This document shows positions 52,041 through 60,810 of a stretch of 64,000 nucleotides of DNA, one piece after another. A program made the translations under genes and the position numbers. The stretch lies in NCBI RefSeq assembly GCF_000411295.1, contig NZ_KE150423.1:186001-250000 (forward strand), given 5' to 3'. The first letter of the stretch is position 1. Each line of letters starts with the position of its first letter. The notes beneath the pieces are model-generated. The model was not told where the DNA came from. It saw only the letters and a list, made by a program, of their open reading frames with translations, and searched no databases. The DNA is from Paenisporosarcina sp. HGH0030. GTDB taxonomy: Bacteria; Bacillota; Bacilli; Bacillales_A; Planococcaceae.

Positions 52041-52853
52041 ATGACGGTTAGTGAAAATACCCAATATGTCTATACGGTTCAGCCTAGTGATACCCTGTAC
52101 AGCATTGCCAGGCGTTTTGGCAGTACAGTCGCTGCTATTGAACAAGCAAACTCCCTATATCCGCCCTTCACCGATCCTGGCTCGATCTTTCCCGGTCAAT
52201 TACTTATAATTCCGGGGGGAAGATTCGGTTTTCAAAATGAAGTGTATTACGTAGCCTCCCCAAGTGACACTTTGTTTTCCATAGCACAACGTTTTTCTGT
52301 GTCTACAGACCTTTTATTTGGCATTAACTCACAGATAGCGGATCCCAATTTTATTTATTCAAACCAAGTCATTCGTGTCCCGGCATTCATATATGAAGTA
52401 TCTAGTGGAGACTCATTATCACGAATTTCCAGTCAAACAGGAGTGTCTCTGGAAAAAATAATTAGAGCGAATGAACGTCGGGCAGGATTTTCGCCTGAAT
52501 TGCTGTATCTTGGCTATCGCTTACTTATGCCGTTACCTGCTTCCCGCAACATACTGGTCCTACATCCATTGCCAGGGGATGTACTTCAATCAGGTGGCTT
52601 AATTCAAGGAATGGCAAGGGCTTTTGAAGCAAATGTTCTTTATAGCATCTTGGACACACAAGGAAATGTGGTATCCAAAGAGAAAAGCATAACGGCCCGT
52701 GCAGCCGGACCTGAATATGCTGAATTCTCCACCAATGCTCAATTCGAGCTTAAACCCTCCACGCCTACAGGTGAATTAAGAGTCTATACACGAAGTGCCA
52801 ATGATGGAAGCATTCAAGATTTGGTAAGAGTAAAGGTTCGGTTTGAAGAATAA
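52041..52853 (+). CDS. LysM-repeat protein with C-terminal Gmad2 domain
   Basis: A 270-aa protein with three LysM modules (TVQPSDTLYSIARRFGST, ASPSDTLFSIAQRF, EVSSGDSLSRISSQTG) that bind peptidoglycan or chitin-like glycans. The last ~90 residues (NILVLHPLPGDVLQSGGLIQGMARAFEANV to the end) match the Gmad2 immunoglobulin-like domain of spore-germination proteins. There is no signal peptide, as in some spore-coat or cortex proteins. ATG 52041 follows AAAAGGAG; GTG 51969 also has GGAGG, adding 24 residues. Confidence 0.8.
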   Translation: MTVSENTQYVYTVQPSDTLYSIARRFGSTVAAIEQANSLYPPFTDPGSIFPGQLLIIPGGRFGFQNEVYYVASPSDTLFSIAQRFSVSTDLLFGINSQIADPNFIYSNQVIRVPAFIYEVSSGDSLSRISSQTGVSLEKIIRANERRAGFSPELLYLGYRLLMPLPASRNILVLHPLPGDVLQSGGLIQGMARAFEANVLYSILDTQGNVVSKEKSITARAAGPEYAEFSTNAQFELKPSTPTGELRVYTRSANDGSIQDLVRVKVRFEE

Positions 52854-52877
52854 TAAATAGTCTATGTTAAACTATCC

Positions 52878-52975
52878 TGTTGTTTATCGTACATTTGCTC
52901 TTGCCGGTTCATCCGCGGAAAGGGAGCCGACTCCCTCTCTATTTTTATATCTATATTAGCTAACCGTATAGTTTA
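52878..52975. repeat. Dispersed intergenic repeat copy C
   Basis: TTGTTTATCGTACATTTGC is shared with copy A at 5632 and TCCGCGGAAAGGG with copy B at about 20748. The block ends in an AT-rich tail. Confidence 0.55.
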
Positions 52976-52989
52976 AAAGAGCATGAATC

Positions 52990-53024
52990 AAAAAAGACAC
53001 TCAAATTTCTGAGTGTCTTTTTCT
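52990..53024. terminator. Bidirectional terminator between LysM gene and queF
   Basis: AAAAAGACACTCA pairs perfectly with TGAGTGTCTTTTT. Confidence 0.88.
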
Positions 53025-53034
53025 TGGTTATATA

Positions 53035-53532
53035 TTATCGATTATCAATCGTTTCTGGATACATGTCGTGATTCATCATTCGATGTGCAGCCATTTCTTC
53101 ATATTTGGTACCAGGTTTTCCATAGTTCGTATAAGGGTCAATACTGATGCCGCCACGCGGAGTAAATTTGCCCCAAACTTCGATGTAGCGTGGGTCCATC
53201 AATTCAACCAAGTCGTTCAAGATGATATTCATGCAATCTTCATGAAAGTCTCCATGATTTCTAAAGCTGAACAAATATAATTTTAGGGACTTACTTTCGA
53301 CCATTTTAATATCAGGAATATAACTGATATAAATCGTAGCGAAATCGGGCTGGCTAGTGATTGGACATAATGAAGTGAACTCCGGGCAATTGAACTTCAC
53401 GAAATAGTCTCTATATGGATGTTTGTTATCGAATGATTCCAACACACCGGGATTATATGAAAAATCATATTGTACATTTTGATTGCCTAATAAACTGATT
53501 CCTTCTAAATCTTCTTTTTGACGGCCACTCAT
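53035..53532 (-). CDS. queF: NADPH-dependent preQ0 reductase QueF
   Basis: A 165-aa type-I (unimodular) QueF, which reduces preQ0 to preQ1 in queuosine synthesis. [18 protein letters not shown] has the catalytic Cys, [13 protein letters not shown] the QueF signature, and FHEDCMN the substrate loop. It is the last gene of queC-queD-queE-queF, 15 nt after queE. Confidence 0.94.
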   Translation of the reverse strand: MSGRQKEDLEGISLLGNQNVQYDFSYNPGVLESFDNKHPYRDYFVKFNCPEFTSLCPITSQPDFATIYISYIPDIKMVESKSLKLYLFSFRNHGDFHEDCMNIILNDLVELMDPRYIEVWGKFTPRGGISIDPYTNYGKPGTKYEEMAAHRMMNHDMYPETIDNR

Positions 53533-53547
53533 CTTATTTCCTCCTAG

Positions 53548-54255
53548 TTAGACACCGCGTTTATTTCCCCAAACTAATGCGTGCAATTGGGGCAATACTT
53601 TAGCATCGTTCATAATAGTAGATTTCATGGCACGGTCAATCAGCCATTCAAATCGGGTCAATAGAGTCGAAACCAATGCTTGGTCATCGACGGTTAGTAC
53701 ATCTTCATTTCCGACCTGCAAGTAGAAAGGAACGGCCGGATAACGCATGTGTACCATTTCTGCAAAATCAAAGTCTTCTTCATTGAAAACGACAACCTTC
53801 AGACTGATATGGGAGTCTTTTAAATTCCTCATGAAAGTATCAAGTTTGTTAAAATCAGTCACCATTAGCGAGCTCGGTGGTTTTGGGGAAATCGTGATAT
53901 CATCGATTTCTGTTAGCCAGTCTTGCCAAAATGATCCTTGTGTTTCAATGGCCACTTTCCATCCTTGCTCGTGACATTGGTTGATGAATTCACCCAACCC
54001 TTTATGAAGAGCAGGATTCCCCCCTGAAATCGTTATATGTGAAAAAGCGTCTCCGCCGATTTCTTTGAGTGAAGAAATGATTTCCTCGGGTTTCATCGCA
54101 GTACTTTTACCGGTTCCATCCCAAGTGAATTTGGAGTCACACCATGAACATGAATAATCACATCCGCCCGTACGGACAAACATAGTCTTTTGTCCAATGA
54201 CCATTCCTTCACCTTGTATGGTGGGTCCGAATATTTCCATCACAGGTATTTTCAT
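53548..54255 (-). CDS. queE: 7-carboxy-7-deazaguanine synthase QueE
   Basis: A 235-aa radical-SAM enzyme. RTGGCDYSCSWCD holds the CxxxCxxC iron-sulfur motif; EIFGPTIQGEGMVIG and ISGGNPALH are the QueE signatures. It converts carboxy-tetrahydropterin to CDG. Its start overlaps the queD stop by 4 nt. Confidence 0.94.
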   Translation of the reverse strand: MKIPVMEIFGPTIQGEGMVIGQKTMFVRTGGCDYSCSWCDSKFTWDGTGKSTAMKPEEIISSLKEIGGDAFSHITISGGNPALHKGLGEFINQCHEQGWKVAIETQGSFWQDWLTEIDDITISPKPPSSLMVTDFNKLDTFMRNLKDSHISLKVVVFNEEDFDFAEMVHMRYPAVPFYLQVGNEDVLTVDDQALVSTLLTRFEWLIDRAMKSTIMNDAKVLPQLHALVWGNKRGV

Positions 54256-54677
54256 AGCAGATCCTCCGCTTTCGGACGATACACAACATAGCTGGTAGGG
54301 GTTTCACGAACCACAACTTGAATACATTTTGGTTGGTTGGACAAAGTCATCAATTTCTGTTGGATGGTCGTCCAAATCACTTGAGCTACTTGTTCGGTCG
54401 TAGGGTTATTCTGTTTGAATTCTGGATGATCATTCAGCACTGTATGATCATATTTTTTGTGAATGAGATGTTTAATCACTTTGAAATCAATAAGAAAACC
54501 CATTTCATCCAGTTCGTCTCCAGCAATCGTAATGTTGATGAAGTACGTATGGCCGTGCATATATTGGCAGTTGCCCGCGTCGGCATGTGGAATGAAATGC
54601 GCCGCAGACAAATGCATATCTTTGTTTAATTCAAATCGGTAAGTATGAGGTGTTTGTGGGTAAAATTGCTGAATCAC
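54252..54677 (-). CDS. queD: 6-carboxy-5,6,7,8-tetrahydropterin synthase QueD
   Basis: A 141-aa PTPS-family enzyme. [23 protein letters not shown] carries the zinc His residues and catalytic Cys, [20 protein letters not shown] the Asp/His relay, and [11 protein letters not shown] the substrate Glu. Starts with GTG 54677 overlapping queC's TGA by 4 nt, with GGGAG upstream. Confidence 0.92.
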   Translation of the reverse strand: MIQQFYPQTPHTYRFELNKDMHLSAAHFIPHADAGNCQYMHGHTYFINITIAGDELDEMGFLIDFKVIKHLIHKKYDHTVLNDHPEFKQNNPTTEQVAQVIWTTIQQKLMTLSNQPKCIQVVVRETPTSYVVYRPKAEDLL

Positions 54678-55342
54678 TGGGCTGCACTCCCTTGTTTTTC
54701 TTCAAGGTAAGTTGTTAACCCATTTTTGCGCAAAACGCATGACGGACACTCGCCACAGCCATCCCCGCGAACTCCTTCATAACAAGTGAGTGTTTTGGTG
54801 CGGACAAAATCCAACGCGCCTAATTCATCAGCGAGTTTCCATGTTTCCGCTTTATTCAACCACATTAATGGTGTTTGGAATTCAAGTGAAGTATCCATAG
54901 CCAGGTTAATGGAAACATTAAGTGCTTTTACAAATACATCACGACAATCTGGGTATCCACTGAAATCAGTTTCACAAACGCCTGTAATGATATGGCGTGC
55001 CCCAATTGACTGAGCATAAACGGCCGCAAATGATAGGAATAAATGATTTCTTCCTGGGACGAATGTTGATGGCAATTCACCATCGACTGCATCGGTTACT
55101 GCAATGTCATCTCTGGTAAGTGCATTGGCAGATAGCTGGTTGATTAGTGTCATATCCAACACTTTAAATGGCACGTTTAATTCCTTGGCAATTTCTTCTG
55201 CACATGTAATTTCTTCGATATGTCGTTGACCGTAGTCAAACGTAACTGTATACACTTCTTCGTACTGTGTTAAAGCCCACAGTAGACAAGTGGTACTGTC
55301 CTGGCCACCACTAAAGACGACCACTGCTTTTCCTTGTTTCAT
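54674..55342 (-). CDS. queC: 7-cyano-7-deazaguanine (preQ0) synthase QueC
   Basis: A 222-aa ATP-dependent amidoligase/nitrile synthase. [13 protein letters not shown] is the PP-loop, and [16 protein letters not shown] contains the zinc-binding Cys set. It makes preQ0 from CDG and ammonia. First gene of the operon, behind the preQ1 riboswitch. Confidence 0.94.
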   Translation of the reverse strand: MKQGKAVVVFSGGQDSTTCLLWALTQYEEVYTVTFDYGQRHIEEITCAEEIAKELNVPFKVLDMTLINQLSANALTRDDIAVTDAVDGELPSTFVPGRNHLFLSFAAVYAQSIGARHIITGVCETDFSGYPDCRDVFVKALNVSINLAMDTSLEFQTPLMWLNKAETWKLADELGALDFVRTKTLTCYEGVRGDGCGECPSCVLRKNGLTTYLEEKQGSAAQ

Positions 55343-55484
55343 TGCTCATTTCTCCTTTTGAAGAATGAGTATTCGACATCTCTATTTAGGTGATTCAGTT
55401 TTCGAACATCACATATAAACATGAAAATGGCAGTCACCGAGCGAATCGGCGGATGCATGAACTGAATTGGGGCTGATTAAGCAC

Positions 55485-55514
55485 AAAAAACTGTAATGCT
55501 AAGCAACAGTTTTC
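55485..55514 (-). terminator. Riboswitch-controlled terminator before queC
   Basis: On the minus strand AAAACTGT pairs with ACAGTTTT around an 11-13 nt loop and runs into T residues, directly after the preQ1 aptamer. Confidence 0.75.
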
Positions 55515-55515
55515 A

Positions 55516-55550
55516 CCTTAGTTTTTTATAGAGGGAGTTTGCGAACCTCT
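55516..55550 (-). ncRNA. PreQ1-I riboswitch aptamer
   Basis: The minus strand reads AGAGGTTCGCAAACTCCCTC followed by TATAAAAAACTAAGG. The AGAGG/CCTCT stem, C-containing loop and A-rich tail ending in CTAAGG match the class I preQ1 aptamer. Ligand binding forms an H-type pseudoknot and favours the terminator just downstream, shutting off queCDEF when preQ1 is plentiful. TATTAT at 55572-55577 is a likely -10. Confidence 0.92.
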
Positions 55551-55640
55551 TCCTATTTTGTTACATCGTACATAATAGCACAGAACGGATAGAGTGCATA
55601 TAAAATAGGGGCTTTTAATCGTGTTGAGTCCGTTGCACCA

Positions 55641-55677
55641 AATAAAAAGGCATGAAGATTAAATTATCTTCATGCCG
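55641..55677 (-). terminator. Terminator of the cardiolipin synthase gene
   Basis: On the minus strand GGCATGAAGAT pairs perfectly with ATCTTCATGCC and is followed by TTTTTATTT. Confidence 0.88.
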
Positions 55678-55695
55678 GTTTTAAAGTAGTCATTA

Positions 55696-57153
55696 TTAAA
55701 GAATAGGAGATAGAAGTCTGGAGAAAGACTCCTTCAATTTAATTATTCTTGTCCGGGATTCATAGAGTTCCCATGTTAACTCCCTGGATAACAACATATC
55801 CTGCTCAAATAACTCAGCCAATTGATGGGAAGTTTCCCGATCATAAATAAAGGCATTCACTTCGAAGTTTAATTTGAAACTGCGTACATCAATATTTGCT
55901 GTCCCAACAGTAGAGGCTTCATCGTCGACTACAATCATTTTCGTATGCAGGAAACCATTGTCGTAAATATATACTTTTGCCCCTGCTTTTATTAGATTGC
56001 CGACGTACGAGTAAGTCGCCCAGTAAACAAACATATGGTCAGGTTTATTTGGAATCATAATCCGTACATCAATACCGGATAGACAAGCAATGCGAAGTGT
56101 ATCCATAAAACTCGCATCGGGAATGAAATAAGGTGATTGAATATAAATATATTTCTTAGCCATTGTAATTAACTTCAAATAACCATTTTTGATTTGTTCC
56201 CACTCTGAATCAGGTCCACTTGAAACAATTTGCAAGCCGACTGATCCTTTCAAAGGAATAGCAGGGAAATAACGATCGGAGTATTCGATATCCTGTTCCT
56301 TCGATGCCGCCTGGTTCCAGTCCAAAATAAATCTTGTTTGCAAAGGGTGAAGGGCACTGCCTTCAATGCGTAAATGTGTATCGCGCCAATAGCCGAATTT
56401 GCGGTCTAATCCTAAATACTCGTCTCCAACGTTAAATCCACCAATATAGCCGACGCGTCCATCAATTACAACGATTTTGCGATGATTACGGTAATTCAAT
56501 CGAGGATTAACGAGCGGCATGATCGAAGGGAAAAATGCTTCCACTTCGCCACCTAAATCCATAAGTTCCTTGAAATGTTTTTTACGAACTCCCCGTGAGC
56601 CCATATCATCAAAAAGTAAACGGACCTTCACGCCTTGCTTTGCTTTTTTAATGAGTACATCATAGATACGACGACCGAGACCATCTAAACGGAAAATATA
56701 ATATTGAATATGAATGTGGTCTTTCGCATGTTCTAGGTCTTCTAATAAAGCGGAAAACTTTTCATTTCCATCATTGTAAATCGTCAATGCATTATCCTGT
56801 GTCAGTACAGCATGATTGTTACGCAAGTGCATGTAAATCATATCTTGGTAGTCTTGGGAATCGTCAAGACGATACTCAAAAGTTCCATCTTCGATGGCAT
56901 CAATTTGATAATCTATCAAGTTATCAATCCCGATTTTACTGCGACCTTCCCATCGGAATAAATGCCTTTTGCGTAATTGTCTACCCAACATCAAATAAAG
57001 AATGAATCCTAGGATAGGAATAAAAAATAAGACCATCAACCATGCCCATGTTGAAGAGGCATCTCGCCGCTCAAGGAAGATTAACACAATGGCTAGAAAA
57101 ATATTAAGTATGATAATGGCGGAAAAGCCGATGCCGAGTAAATTGGCAGCCAT
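55696..57153 (-). CDS. cls: Cardiolipin synthase
   Basis: A 485-aa phospholipase-D-superfamily enzyme with two N-terminal helices. The HKD motifs are NHRKIVVIDGRVGYIGGFN (about residue 219) and LHTKMIVVDDEASTVGTAN (about residue 399). It condenses two phosphatidylglycerols to cardiolipin at the membrane. Length matches Bacillus ClsA. Confidence 0.93.
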   Translation of the reverse strand: MAANLLGIGFSAIIILNIFLAIVLIFLERRDASSTWAWLMVLFFIPILGFILYLMLGRQLRKRHLFRWEGRSKIGIDNLIDYQIDAIEDGTFEYRLDDSQDYQDMIYMHLRNNHAVLTQDNALTIYNDGNEKFSALLEDLEHAKDHIHIQYYIFRLDGLGRRIYDVLIKKAKQGVKVRLLFDDMGSRGVRKKHFKELMDLGGEVEAFFPSIMPLVNPRLNYRNHRKIVVIDGRVGYIGGFNVGDEYLGLDRKFGYWRDTHLRIEGSALHPLQTRFILDWNQAASKEQDIEYSDRYFPAIPLKGSVGLQIVSSGPDSEWEQIKNGYLKLITMAKKYIYIQSPYFIPDASFMDTLRIACLSGIDVRIMIPNKPDHMFVYWATYSYVGNLIKAGAKVYIYDNGFLHTKMIVVDDEASTVGTANIDVRSFKLNFEVNAFIYDRETSHQLAELFEQDMLLSRELTWELYESRTRIIKLKESFSRLLSPIL

Positions 57154-57312
57154 ATAGTCCCTCCTAAATAATCTGATTTGGTCATATTTAAGTATAGCTT
57201 AAAGTAACATAAGAAAGAAGGGGGTGAAAAATCGAACAGTTAAATGAATGTTTCTCGACTCCTTAAGATTTTGGCACACGTGGTGACTTTATTATGAGCA
57301 GGGGGGATTATT

Positions 57313-58698
57313 TTGGATTATTTATTTATCATTATCAATGCCGCCATATTGCTACTCTTAATTGGACTTCTTATATATATGGGACGGAAGCATATTTCAT
57401 TTTCAAAAAGGGTGTTCACAGGACTTGGCTTAGGGATTGCATATGGTCTAGTTTTACACTATGTATATGGGACAGATTCTGAAATACTGAGTGAATCAGT
57501 CCAATGGTTCAATCTAGTTGGAAATGGTTACATCAAATTGCTTCAAATGATTGTTATGCCATTAGTATTCATTTCTATCCTTTCAGCCTTTACCAAGATT
57601 ACAATCGGGAAAAATTTCGGCAAAAAGACGGGCCTTATTTTAAGCTTATTGATTGGTACTACAGCAGTTGCTGCTGCAGTCGGAATCCTTTCAGCGGTTG
57701 TATTCGATTTGGATGCTTCACAAATTGTGAGCGGAGACGCTGAAACGGAGCGCGGCGCTTACATTGAAATGCGTACGGCAGAAGTGGCTGATCTAACATT
57801 GCCACAACAGATTGTTGATTTGTTACCAGGAAACCCATTCCTTGATTTCACTGGTGCACGACCGACTTCCACTATTGCAGTTGTCATTTTTGCTGCATTT
57901 TTAGGCTTCGCTTATTTAGGAATAGCTAGAAAAGAAGAAGAACATGCGGCTGTACTAAAAAGCACCGTGGATGCAGTTTATGCATGGATCATGCGTGTTG
58001 TGAAAATCATCTTACGTTTGACGCCTTATGGAATTTTGGCCATTATGGCACGCACCGTTGCCATGTCTGATTTTGATGCCATTTATGATTTAGGTAAGTT
58101 TGTCATTGCATCATACGTCGCATTGATTATTATGTTTGCTATTCACTTATTGATCGTTTCACTTTCTGGATTAAACCCATTCACTTATGTGAAAAAAGCA
58201 GCTGAACCATTATTGTTTGCTTTCACTTCACGATCAAGTGCAGGTACTTTACCACTGACAATCAATGCTCAAACTACTCGTTTAGGTGTACCAGAAGGTA
58301 TTGCTAATTTTGCAGGTTCATTCGGATTATCCATTGGCCAAAATGGTTGTGCAGGTATTTATCCTGCGATGCTTGCGGTCATGATTGCGCCAACAGTAGG
58401 ACAAAATCCATTAGAGCCGATGTTCCTGTTAACGTTGATTGCTGTTGTAGCCATTAGTTCGTTCGGCGTGGCTGGGGTTGGCGGAGGCGCAACTTTTGCT
58501 GCTATTCTCGTATTGTCCGCAATGGATTTACCTGTTGCATTAGCCGGGTTACTAATTTCAGTCGAGCCTTTAATTGATATGGGACGTACAGCGCTAAATG
58601 TAAGTGGCGCTATGGTGTCAGGTGTTACGACTTCTAAAATAACAGGCGAGCTGGATACTGATATGTACAATGAAGCAATCGATAACCAAACGGTGTAA
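57313..58698 (+). CDS. tcyP: L-cystine/dicarboxylate symporter TcyP
   Basis: A 461-aa sodium/proton symporter of the glutamate-transporter (DAACS) family. MGRKHISFSKRVFTGLGLGI and GYIKLLQMIVMPLVFISIL match TcyP; SRSSAGTLPLTI is the re-entrant loop and GRTALNVSGAMVSGV the binding helix. Imports cystine for sulfur supply. TTG 57313 follows GGGGGGA. No clear CymR box seen. Confidence 0.9.
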   Translation: MDYLFIIINAAILLLLIGLLIYMGRKHISFSKRVFTGLGLGIAYGLVLHYVYGTDSEILSESVQWFNLVGNGYIKLLQMIVMPLVFISILSAFTKITIGKNFGKKTGLILSLLIGTTAVAAAVGILSAVVFDLDASQIVSGDAETERGAYIEMRTAEVADLTLPQQIVDLLPGNPFLDFTGARPTSTIAVVIFAAFLGFAYLGIARKEEEHAAVLKSTVDAVYAWIMRVVKIILRLTPYGILAIMARTVAMSDFDAIYDLGKFVIASYVALIIMFAIHLLIVSLSGLNPFTYVKKAAEPLLFAFTSRSSAGTLPLTINAQTTRLGVPEGIANFAGSFGLSIGQNGCAGIYPAMLAVMIAPTVGQNPLEPMFLLTLIAVVAISSFGVAGVGGGATFAAILVLSAMDLPVALAGLLISVEPLIDMGRTALNVSGAMVSGVTTSKITGELDTDMYNEAIDNQTV

Positions 58699-58720
58699 GG
58701 ATATAACGTTTTATTGAATG

Positions 58721-58770
58721 ACGGGGGTACTCCATTAGTGTATAACACTTTTGGGGTACGCCCGTTTTTT
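58721..58770 (+). terminator. tcyP terminator
   Basis: An interrupted long hairpin (ACGGG..GTAC..CCA..AGTG with the reverse arm CACT..TGG..GTAC..CCCGT) is followed by six T. Confidence 0.8.
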
Positions 58771-58921
58771 ACTTGTTTCAAAATTGTAATTTTGCATGAA
58801 GCTTAGATAAAACACTCCTGACGTCCGTCTCTTGCTACGTCTGCAGACGGATTAATTACATACGCCTCCTTGATATCCTTAAGTACATAACATTACGGGT
58901 AAGTGAGCGGGAGGAATTCAT

Positions 58922-59077
58922 ATGTTTGCTATCGTCAAACCACAAGGGTTTTTTGGTTGCAGAAGAGACATGAACTTAGAAACGACCGTATCGTCTGAAA
59001 AAACGGGCAGGGTGGAAGTTGCCCCGTTACCGATGAACGTGAAAGAAAAGGATTCAAACAACCATAAGAATTTGTGA
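58922..59077 (+). CDS. Putative 51-aa peptide, unknown
   Basis: A 51-codon frame starting MFAIVKPQGFFGCRRDMNLE, then ETTVSSEKTGRVEVAPLPMN and a hydrophilic tail. A strong GGGAGG stands 8 nt before the ATG. It is closed by its own terminator 3 nt after the stop, so it would be a separate short transcript. The reverse strand has a longer open frame (58918-59265) without a ribosome site. Not recognised; it might be a regulatory or precursor peptide. A stem CCGTCT/AGACGG (58825-58850) lies upstream. Confidence 0.5.
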   Translation: MFAIVKPQGFFGCRRDMNLETTVSSEKTGRVEVAPLPMNVKEKDSNNHKNL

Positions 59078-59078
59078 A

Positions 59079-59117
59079 TATGGGCCGTACAAAGGATATG
59101 CACAGCCCATCTTTTTA
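59079..59117 (+). terminator. Terminator after the 51-aa ORF
   Basis: ATGGGC pairs with GCCCAT (interrupted further GT/AC pairs inside) and is followed by CTTTTTATG. Confidence 0.65.
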
Positions 59118-59219
59118 TGAGCATGGGGGTTTTAAAGGGAACTGTATAAAATTTCTTTAAAATGACAGAACTTCCAGTCCCCTGAAACGTCCAATTTAAT
59201 AAAGTGGAAGGTGCATGCA

Positions 59220-60785
59220 ATGTATTGGTGTAAAATCGCTCGAACAGCGAAAGAATTTGAGGCAATAGCTAAACTGAATTATGAAACATTCGTAGAGGAG
59301 ATACCTCAGCATGAACACCATCCGAGTGGCAAACGTACAGACGAATTCCATGCTGAGAATACATATTTAATCGTACTGAAAAACCAAGAACTAGTGGGAA
59401 TGATTGCCCTTCGTGATGAACGCCCATTTTCCCTGGACCGCAAAATGGGACCGGTAGAACGTGGGCTTCCTGAAGAAGCGTTGGACGGCAAATTATGTGA
59501 AATACGATTGCTTTCGGTCCGCAAAGATCATCGGAACGGTCGTGTATTTTTCATGCTGGCACGTGCATTGGCTGACCATGCCTATGAAAAAGGCTATGGG
59601 GCAGCGGTCATTTCAGGAACCGTCCGGGAATTAAAACTTTACGGCCAACTCGGTTTCAAAGCGTTTGGAAAACCTGTAGGAAGTGGGGAAGCCATTTTTG
59701 TCCCCATGTATTTGACTAAACAGCATTATGAACAATCGGTTGCTGCTCGCTTTCAAAGCAAGCGCTATACTTTCTATCCGGGTCCGAATGAATTAAGTGT
59801 GGAAATGAAAAAAGTTTTTCAGCGCTCACCGATCTCCCATCGGTCATATCAATTTGAAGCGTCTCTGAAACGGGTACGGACCATGCTCTTGGAAATGGCA
59901 GGGGCATCACATATTCATTTGCTGGCAGGAAGCGGGACACTTGCCAATGAAGCCATGATCGCCCAAATTACACAGCTCAAATCCAAAGGGGTAATTTTGG
60001 TTAATGGTGCATTTGGGGAACGTTTGAAACAACAGGCTCAAAGATGGGGTCTGGCGTACGACACTATAGAAATGGAGTGGGGAGAGCCATTCGATTATTC
60101 AGATGTGGAACATCATTTGAAGTCTGGTATGTACGGATGGATTTTACTGACACATGGGGAAACCTCCACAGGGATGCTGAATGATGTGGCTCCGATTAAG
60201 AAACTTTGTAATGAACTTGGAATCAAGGTGTGTATGGATTGCGTCAGTTCGTTCGGCGCAGTTCGCTTTCAGCTTAAAAATATCTACTTGGCAACGGGTG
60301 TAAGTGGGAAAGCAATCGGTTCGATGTCTGGAATGGCAATGGTTTTTTCAAATCACACAATCGAAGAATCACAGACCATTCCAACATATTTGGATCTGGG
60401 GTGTTATTCGAATGGTCAAATCCCTTTCACTTATTCTTCTCAAATGCTTGCAAGCCTTGAGATTGCGTTGGGTGCATACAAGCAAAATGAACGGTATGAC
60501 TTGTTAAATACCCGCTATCAAACGCTTTTAATGGCGGAAACCAACAAAGAGCTTGAATTTTTGACTGGGCAGGGCTATCCAATGATTGTGACCCTCAAAG
60601 TTCCGTCGAAAACGGAGTACCTTGTCAAGGATGCGAGACTTTCTGGATTTGATCTTCATGCTCAAAGTGAATATTTGAAGCAAAGAAAGTGGGCCCAACT
60701 GTCACTCATTCAGCCAGATTTTGAAGAAGCTTTCGAGAAATTCCTATTGTGGCTTCATCATTACAAAGCATATGAAAAGCAGTGA
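59220..60785 (+). CDS. GNAT / class V aminotransferase fusion enzyme
   Basis: A 521-aa two-domain protein. Residues about 1-165 form a GNAT fold reminiscent of acyl-amino-acid or homoserine-lactone synthase-like GNATs (AKLNYETFVEEIPQHE, CEIRLLSVRKDHRNGRVFF, GTVRELKLYGQLGFKAFG). Residues about 185-515 are a fold-type I PLP enzyme of class V (YPGPNELSV, AGSGTLANEAMIAQ, THGETSTGMLNDV, MDCVSSFGAVRF), with the Schiff-base Lys about residue 364 in GVSGKAIGSMSG. Resembles alanine-glyoxylate or aminoethylphosphonate transaminases; the coupled reaction is unknown. ATG 59220 is 8 nt from GGAAGG. Confidence 0.82.
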   Translation: MYWCKIARTAKEFEAIAKLNYETFVEEIPQHEHHPSGKRTDEFHAENTYLIVLKNQELVGMIALRDERPFSLDRKMGPVERGLPEEALDGKLCEIRLLSVRKDHRNGRVFFMLARALADHAYEKGYGAAVISGTVRELKLYGQLGFKAFGKPVGSGEAIFVPMYLTKQHYEQSVAARFQSKRYTFYPGPNELSVEMKKVFQRSPISHRSYQFEASLKRVRTMLLEMAGASHIHLLAGSGTLANEAMIAQITQLKSKGVILVNGAFGERLKQQAQRWGLAYDTIEMEWGEPFDYSDVEHHLKSGMYGWILLTHGETSTGMLNDVAPIKKLCNELGIKVCMDCVSSFGAVRFQLKNIYLATGVSGKAIGSMSGMAMVFSNHTIEESQTIPTYLDLGCYSNGQIPFTYSSQMLASLEIALGAYKQNERYDLLNTRYQTLLMAETNKELEFLTGQGYPMIVTLKVPSKTEYLVKDARLSGFDLHAQSEYLKQRKWAQLSLIQPDFEEAFEKFLLWLHHYKAYEKQ

Positions 60786-60810
60786 ACTCAGAAGGAGTCA
60801 CTGCTTTTTA
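60774..60810. terminator. Bidirectional terminator between fusion enzyme and XRE-TPR gene
   Basis: AAAAGCAGTGAACTC pairs with GAGTCACTGCTTTT (one bulge), with T-runs on both strands. Confidence 0.85.

Noticed and set aside
57154-57312. S-box, T-box or CymR site before tcyP
   Set aside because: No SAM or T-box motifs are visible and I could not match a CymR consensus convincingly.
58918-59265. 115-codon minus-strand frame opposite the 51-aa ORF
   Set aside because: No ribosome site, composition unlike neighbours, and it overlaps the fusion gene's start and a plus-strand terminator.
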